DNA of 64,000 bases from an uncultured Hyphomicrobiales bacterium (GTDB lineage Bacteria; Pseudomonadota; Alphaproteobacteria; Rhizobiales; Xanthobacteraceae), in assembly GCA_903878085.1 (NCBI GenBank), contig CAIRGJ010000056.1, positions 37,053 through 101,052 of the forward strand. Reading direction: 5' to 3'. Below the pieces are notes generated by a model. That model ran no database searches. It worked only from the letters and a program-made list of their open reading frames with translations, and was not told the DNA's origin. Position numbers and translations under genes: made by a program. Positions 61,084 to 64,000 of this stretch are shown here, one piece after another (position 1 is the first letter of the stretch; every line of letters begins with the position of its first letter).

Positions 61084-62183
61084 ATGGCTTTTGATGACGG
61101 TAACCTCGACAGGATTGCGATACTAGATAGTTGGCGCGGCGTCAGCGTCGTGTTTGTCATTGGGGGCCACCTCATCGATTGGCATTATCCCGCGCAGCCA
61201 AATATATCCGGCGCTGCAAGCGCGCTGGCGGCGGTCGGCGTCTATATTTTTTTCATTATCGCGGCTTCATCATCACGAAGCTTGCCATAAGAGAGCGCGC
61301 GCAGGGGGGCTCGTTTTCTGTCCGCAACTTCTATACTCGCCGGATATTCAGGATCATCCCGCCACTCTATGCGTATTTGGCTGTAATTCTACTGTTGGCT
61401 AATCTGCGTTTGATCGATCATCCCGCTTCAGAGACAACGTACGCTGCGGCGTTCGCCTGCAATCTTGGCGTCACGTGCACTTGGTTTATCCAACACACGT
61501 GGTCGCTAGCGTATGAAGAGCAATTCTATCTCTTTTTTGCACCGTTGTTCGCTATGGCTGGGCAACATTCCAAAGCGCTCGTATTTTTCATCTTTGTCTC
61601 CATGCTCGTCGCGACGGCATGCGTATGGCCCGCGATGTCGCGCGCGCCTAATATATTCCTTTATATCTGCTTTGGCGCGGTGATGGCCTGTTATGAGCCT
61701 GCACTTGAAATGGCCGCGAGGTCTAAATTTGCGATCTATATTTCCCTGGCCGCGGTCGCCATGTTGTGCGTCAATCTCACGGTTTGGATCAACGGCTGGA
61801 ACTTGGCGTTATATCCAATCGTCCCCATTGCAGTGCCGTGGTGCGTTGCTTGGCTGGTCGGCAGTTCCGTTCACCAATCGAACCTCTTTACTCGACTTCT
61901 AGCCTTCCCACCGTTGGTGTTTCTAGGACTGATCTCGTACAGCCTCTACCTGTGGCAGGAGTTGTTCGTCGCGCATCCGGGCCACTTTCCGTTTACGGCA
62001 TATGGGCTGCCGGTGATCGTGCCGGGGATGCTGATAGCCGCGACACTATCTTACTATTTTATAGAGCGTCCTTTCGCTAGGCTTGGAAAGCGGGTCAGTT
62101 CGACACGGCTGCGACGATTCTATCCCGGCGTGACCGGACTTCTTTGCCGCAAAGTGTGGGATAGCAAGGCAGCAGTAGAATAA
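61084..62183 (+). pseudogene. OafA-type acyltransferase gene with a frameshift
   Basis: ATG 61084 begins MAFDDGNLDRIAILDSWRGVSVVFVIGGHL and runs through GVYIFFII, then leaves frame. The family continuation SGFIITKLAIRERAQGG is found in the neighbouring frame from about 61262 to the stop at 62183, with RNFYTRRIFRIIPPLYAYL and about nine helices. One missing base near 61260 (ATCxGCGGC), or slippage at the T7 run at about 61246-61252, explains it. The gene would otherwise give a full-length protein of about 366 residues, so the mutation is recent or a read error. Confidence 0.8.
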
Positions 62184-62370
62184 TGAAGAATTGGTAGTTT
62201 GTATTTGTTGCAACCTTATGTTGACGTTGCTACCTTCGCTCAACTGTCTCTATGGAGCTTACAAAAGTGAAGCACATTGCGATACCTTGATCTTTCGGTA
62301 CTCAGCGTGAGTTCGCTTCGGCGCCGATAATAGCGCCCGCTTGGGTAAATTCGAGATGCAGGGCAGCGGC

Positions 62371-64000
62371 ATGAATTTCAGAAGCTTCAAACAACACGAT
62401 GCCGATTTCGCCGGTTCACTCGACACGGCACCAGACGAGTTCGTCGCCGGGGTCGGCGCCGTCCCGGGGTCGACCATTGGCTTCATGGAGACCCGTATCG
62501 GCGCGGCGCCAGCCGATGGCATCATGTCCGTGCCAAATGCTTTTCCTGGTCAGTCGCAAGTTCAGGTCCAAGACACCGGACCAATACCGGCGGACTATCC
62601 GGCGACCGGCGGCTTTAGCATAAATCTTATTTACGATGCTGCAGCGCTGGCGGCGCCAGCAAGTTTCAGGGCAGGCATTCAGCAGGCCGCCAATTTATTG
62701 GCAGCTACCATCACTGACCATATTACCGTCAACCTGAAAATTGATTATAGCGGAACCGGCGGCGGCGCGGCTGCCGGTCCTGATAGCGGCTTGTTCGAAA
62801 GCTATTCGTTAGTCAGAAGCGACCTGATCTTCAATGCGACGCCCGGCGACACGACCTTCAATGCGCTACCGAGCGGGTCATCGATCCAGGGGCAATCAAA
62901 CGTCGCGGTCTGGAATGCACAGTTAAAGCTCTTCGGGCTGTTGTCGGCTAACGACACCGCCACCGACGATGGGAGCGCTACCTTTGCGACCGATATTAAT
63001 CCGAACTTGCTGGTCGGCGTTGCACTTCATGAATTGACCCACGCGCTGGGTCGCGTTCCATACGGCCCCCAACCCGATATTTTTGATTTTTTTCGCTTTA
63101 CTAGCCCTGGCACGCGGCTGTTCCAGAACGGCAGCACCGCGCCCGCCGCGTATTTTTCCGTGGACGGCGGAAACACGAAGTTAGCCGACTACGGCCAGAC
63201 GTCAGACTCTAGCGACTTTCTCAATAGTGGCGTGCAAGGCGCCAACGATCCATTTAATGAGTTCTACAATTCGAGCAGCACTCAACAGCTCTCGGCGGTA
63301 GATATTAAACAGCTGGACGCTCTGGGATTTCACGTAAGTTCTAATTCTTCATCCATCCATAACGCCCCACTCACGGTCACGTCAGGCGAGACGTTTTCCA
63401 TTTTGGCGGACCGATTCCAGTTCGACGCCAACGTCAACACACACGCTCAAGAGACATACTCGTTTTTGACGATGCCCTCGCACGGCATTCTGCTCAATAA
63501 CGGGGCGGCTATGTCGTCCTCATCGACCTTCACGCAAGCCGACATCGACAACGGCGTGATCGCGTATCGCGAGGACGGCAGTAACATCTATTCGGACTCC
63601 TTCACATTTATTGCAACCGACGCCGCCGGCAACCAAACATCCCCCCTGAATTTTCAGATCCAGATCATACACCGACTTCAACTCGGTGACTTTAGTGGCG
63701 ACAGCAAGGCCGACATCCTCTGGCGCAACGACAGCGGACAGGTGGCCACTTGGGACATGAACGACCATCAGTGGACCGGGGCCGCGATCGGCACGGCCGT
63801 GAGCGCTTGGCATGTGGAGGGCGTTGGGGATTTCAGCGGCGACGGCAAGGCCGACATCCTCTGGCGCAACGACAACGGGCAAGTCGTCACTTGGGACATG
63901 AACGACCATCAGTCGATCGGGGCCGTGATCGGCACGGCCGTGAGCGCTTGGCATGTGGAGGGCGTTGGGGACTTCAACGGCGACGGCAAGGCCGACATCC
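62371..64000 (+). CDS. Secreted NF038122-like metalloprotease with FG-GAP/VCBS repeats, N-terminal part
   Basis: The frame is open from ATG 62371 (ATG 62356 is an alternative) to the window end, over 540 residues. There is no Sec signal. FSINLIYDAA at about 82 begins the catalytic region, which contains VALHELTHALGR with HExxH at 220-224 and the following Gly-Arg of zinc metalloproteases. A cadherin-like domain (about 330-430, 'APLTVTSGETFSI', 'IDNGVIAYREDGS') follows, then FG-GAP-type repeats from 63685. The lack of a signal peptide and these domains fit type I secretion, whose signal would be at the unseen C-terminus. The gene is incomplete at the right edge. Confidence 0.82.
   Translation, partial: MNFRSFKQHDADFAGSLDTAPDEFVAGVGAVPGSTIGFMETRIGAAPADGIMSVPNAFPGQSQVQVQDTGPIPADYPATGGFSINLIYDAAALAAPASFRAGIQQAANLLAATITDHITVNLKIDYSGTGGGAAAGPDSGLFESYSLVRSDLIFNATPGDTTFNALPSGSSIQGQSNVAVWNAQLKLFGLLSANDTATDDGSATFATDINPNLLVGVALHELTHALGRVPYGPQPDIFDFFRFTSPGTRLFQNGSTAPAAYFSVDGGNTKLADYGQTSDSSDFLNSGVQGANDPFNEFYNSSSTQQLSAVDIKQLDALGFHVSSNSSSIHNAPLTVTSGETFSILADRFQFDANVNTHAQETYSFLTMPSHGILLNNGAAMSSSSTFTQADIDNGVIAYREDGSNIYSDSFTFIATDAAGNQTSPLNFQIQIIHRLQLGDFSGDSKADILWRNDSGQVATWDMNDHQWTGAAIGTAVSAWHVEGVGDFSGDGKADILWRNDNGQVVTWDMNDHQSIGAVIGTAVSAWHVEGVGDFNGDGKADI
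63685..64000 (+). repeat. Tandem 141-base repeats encoding FG-GAP/VCBS-type units
   Basis: Units start at 63685, 63826 and 63967, each 141 bases (47 residues) and nearly identical: GDFSGDSKADILWRNDSGQ, then ATWDMNDHQ...GTAVSAWHVEGV. Asp-rich DxSGDxKAD loops should bind calcium and build propeller blades. The third unit is cut by the window edge. Confidence 0.9.

Noticed and set aside
63685..64000. CRISPR-like array
   Set aside because: The repeats are contiguous 141-base coding units in frame with a protein domain; there are no unique spacers.

Overview
The window is GC-rich DNA with dense, strand-alternating operons. Its gene repertoire is that of an alphaproteobacterium of the order Hyphomicrobiales, in the Xanthobacteraceae/Nitrobacteraceae area (Pseudolabrys- or Bradyrhizobium-like). 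The grounds are several orphan Bug/TctC binding proteins, MmgE/PrpD, TupABC with FdhD, OafA-type acyltransferases, and the short palindromic intergenic repeats typical of that order. This placement is inferred from gene content only.

Region 1 (1-9.8 kb) is catabolic and transport. It has the tail of a TctC binding protein, an enolase-superfamily enzyme, and a complete oligopeptide-type ABC importer (binding protein, two permeases, fused double ATPase) behind what looks like a sigma-54 promoter. A GntR/FCD regulator and a convergent allophanate hydrolase follow, then tRNA-Ser(GGA) with a partial copy of its 5' half. Region 2 (10.2-20.7 kb) handles tungstate/molybdate and the pterin cofactor: tupB, a frameshifted tupC, tupA, a modA-type binding protein with no ModB/ModC of its own, a cytochrome/propeller fusion, fdhD, mobA, moeA, mobB and a second MoeA-like gene. 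Region 3 (20.8-27.7 kb) is mixed metabolism: a MetE-like methyltransferase with a TusA protein, a solute-binding protein, MmgE/PrpD, a second TctC and an alpha/beta hydrolase.

Region 4 (27.9-62.2 kb) is a large surface-polysaccharide locus. The plus-strand part (31-43.6 kb) holds methyltransferases, a zinc alcohol dehydrogenase, a TIGR04372-like glycosyltransferase, SDR enzymes and three WbuC-type cupin domains, one fused to an SDR and two in tandem. A compact nine-gene minus-strand operon (54.9-45.1 kb) encodes both halves of a split transketolase, a GmhA-like SIS isomerase, a nucleotidyltransferase-kinase fusion, a HAD hydrolase, two NAD-dependent epimerases, an APH-fold kinase and a 680-residue protein of unknown function. 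Read together these could make sedoheptulose 7-phosphate and convert it to an NDP-activated heptose. A second plus-strand operon (55.4-59.0 kb) holds a methyltransferase, a GT2 enzyme and a Wzm/Wzt exporter, implying ABC-dependent export. Between 59.0 and 62.2 kb the locus is decaying: IS5- and IS3-type transposase remnants, a gene with an internal stop and a frameshifted acyltransferase.

Region 5 (62.4 kb to the end) is the start of a large secreted metalloprotease-like protein with HExxH and FG-GAP/VCBS-type repeats that runs off the window.
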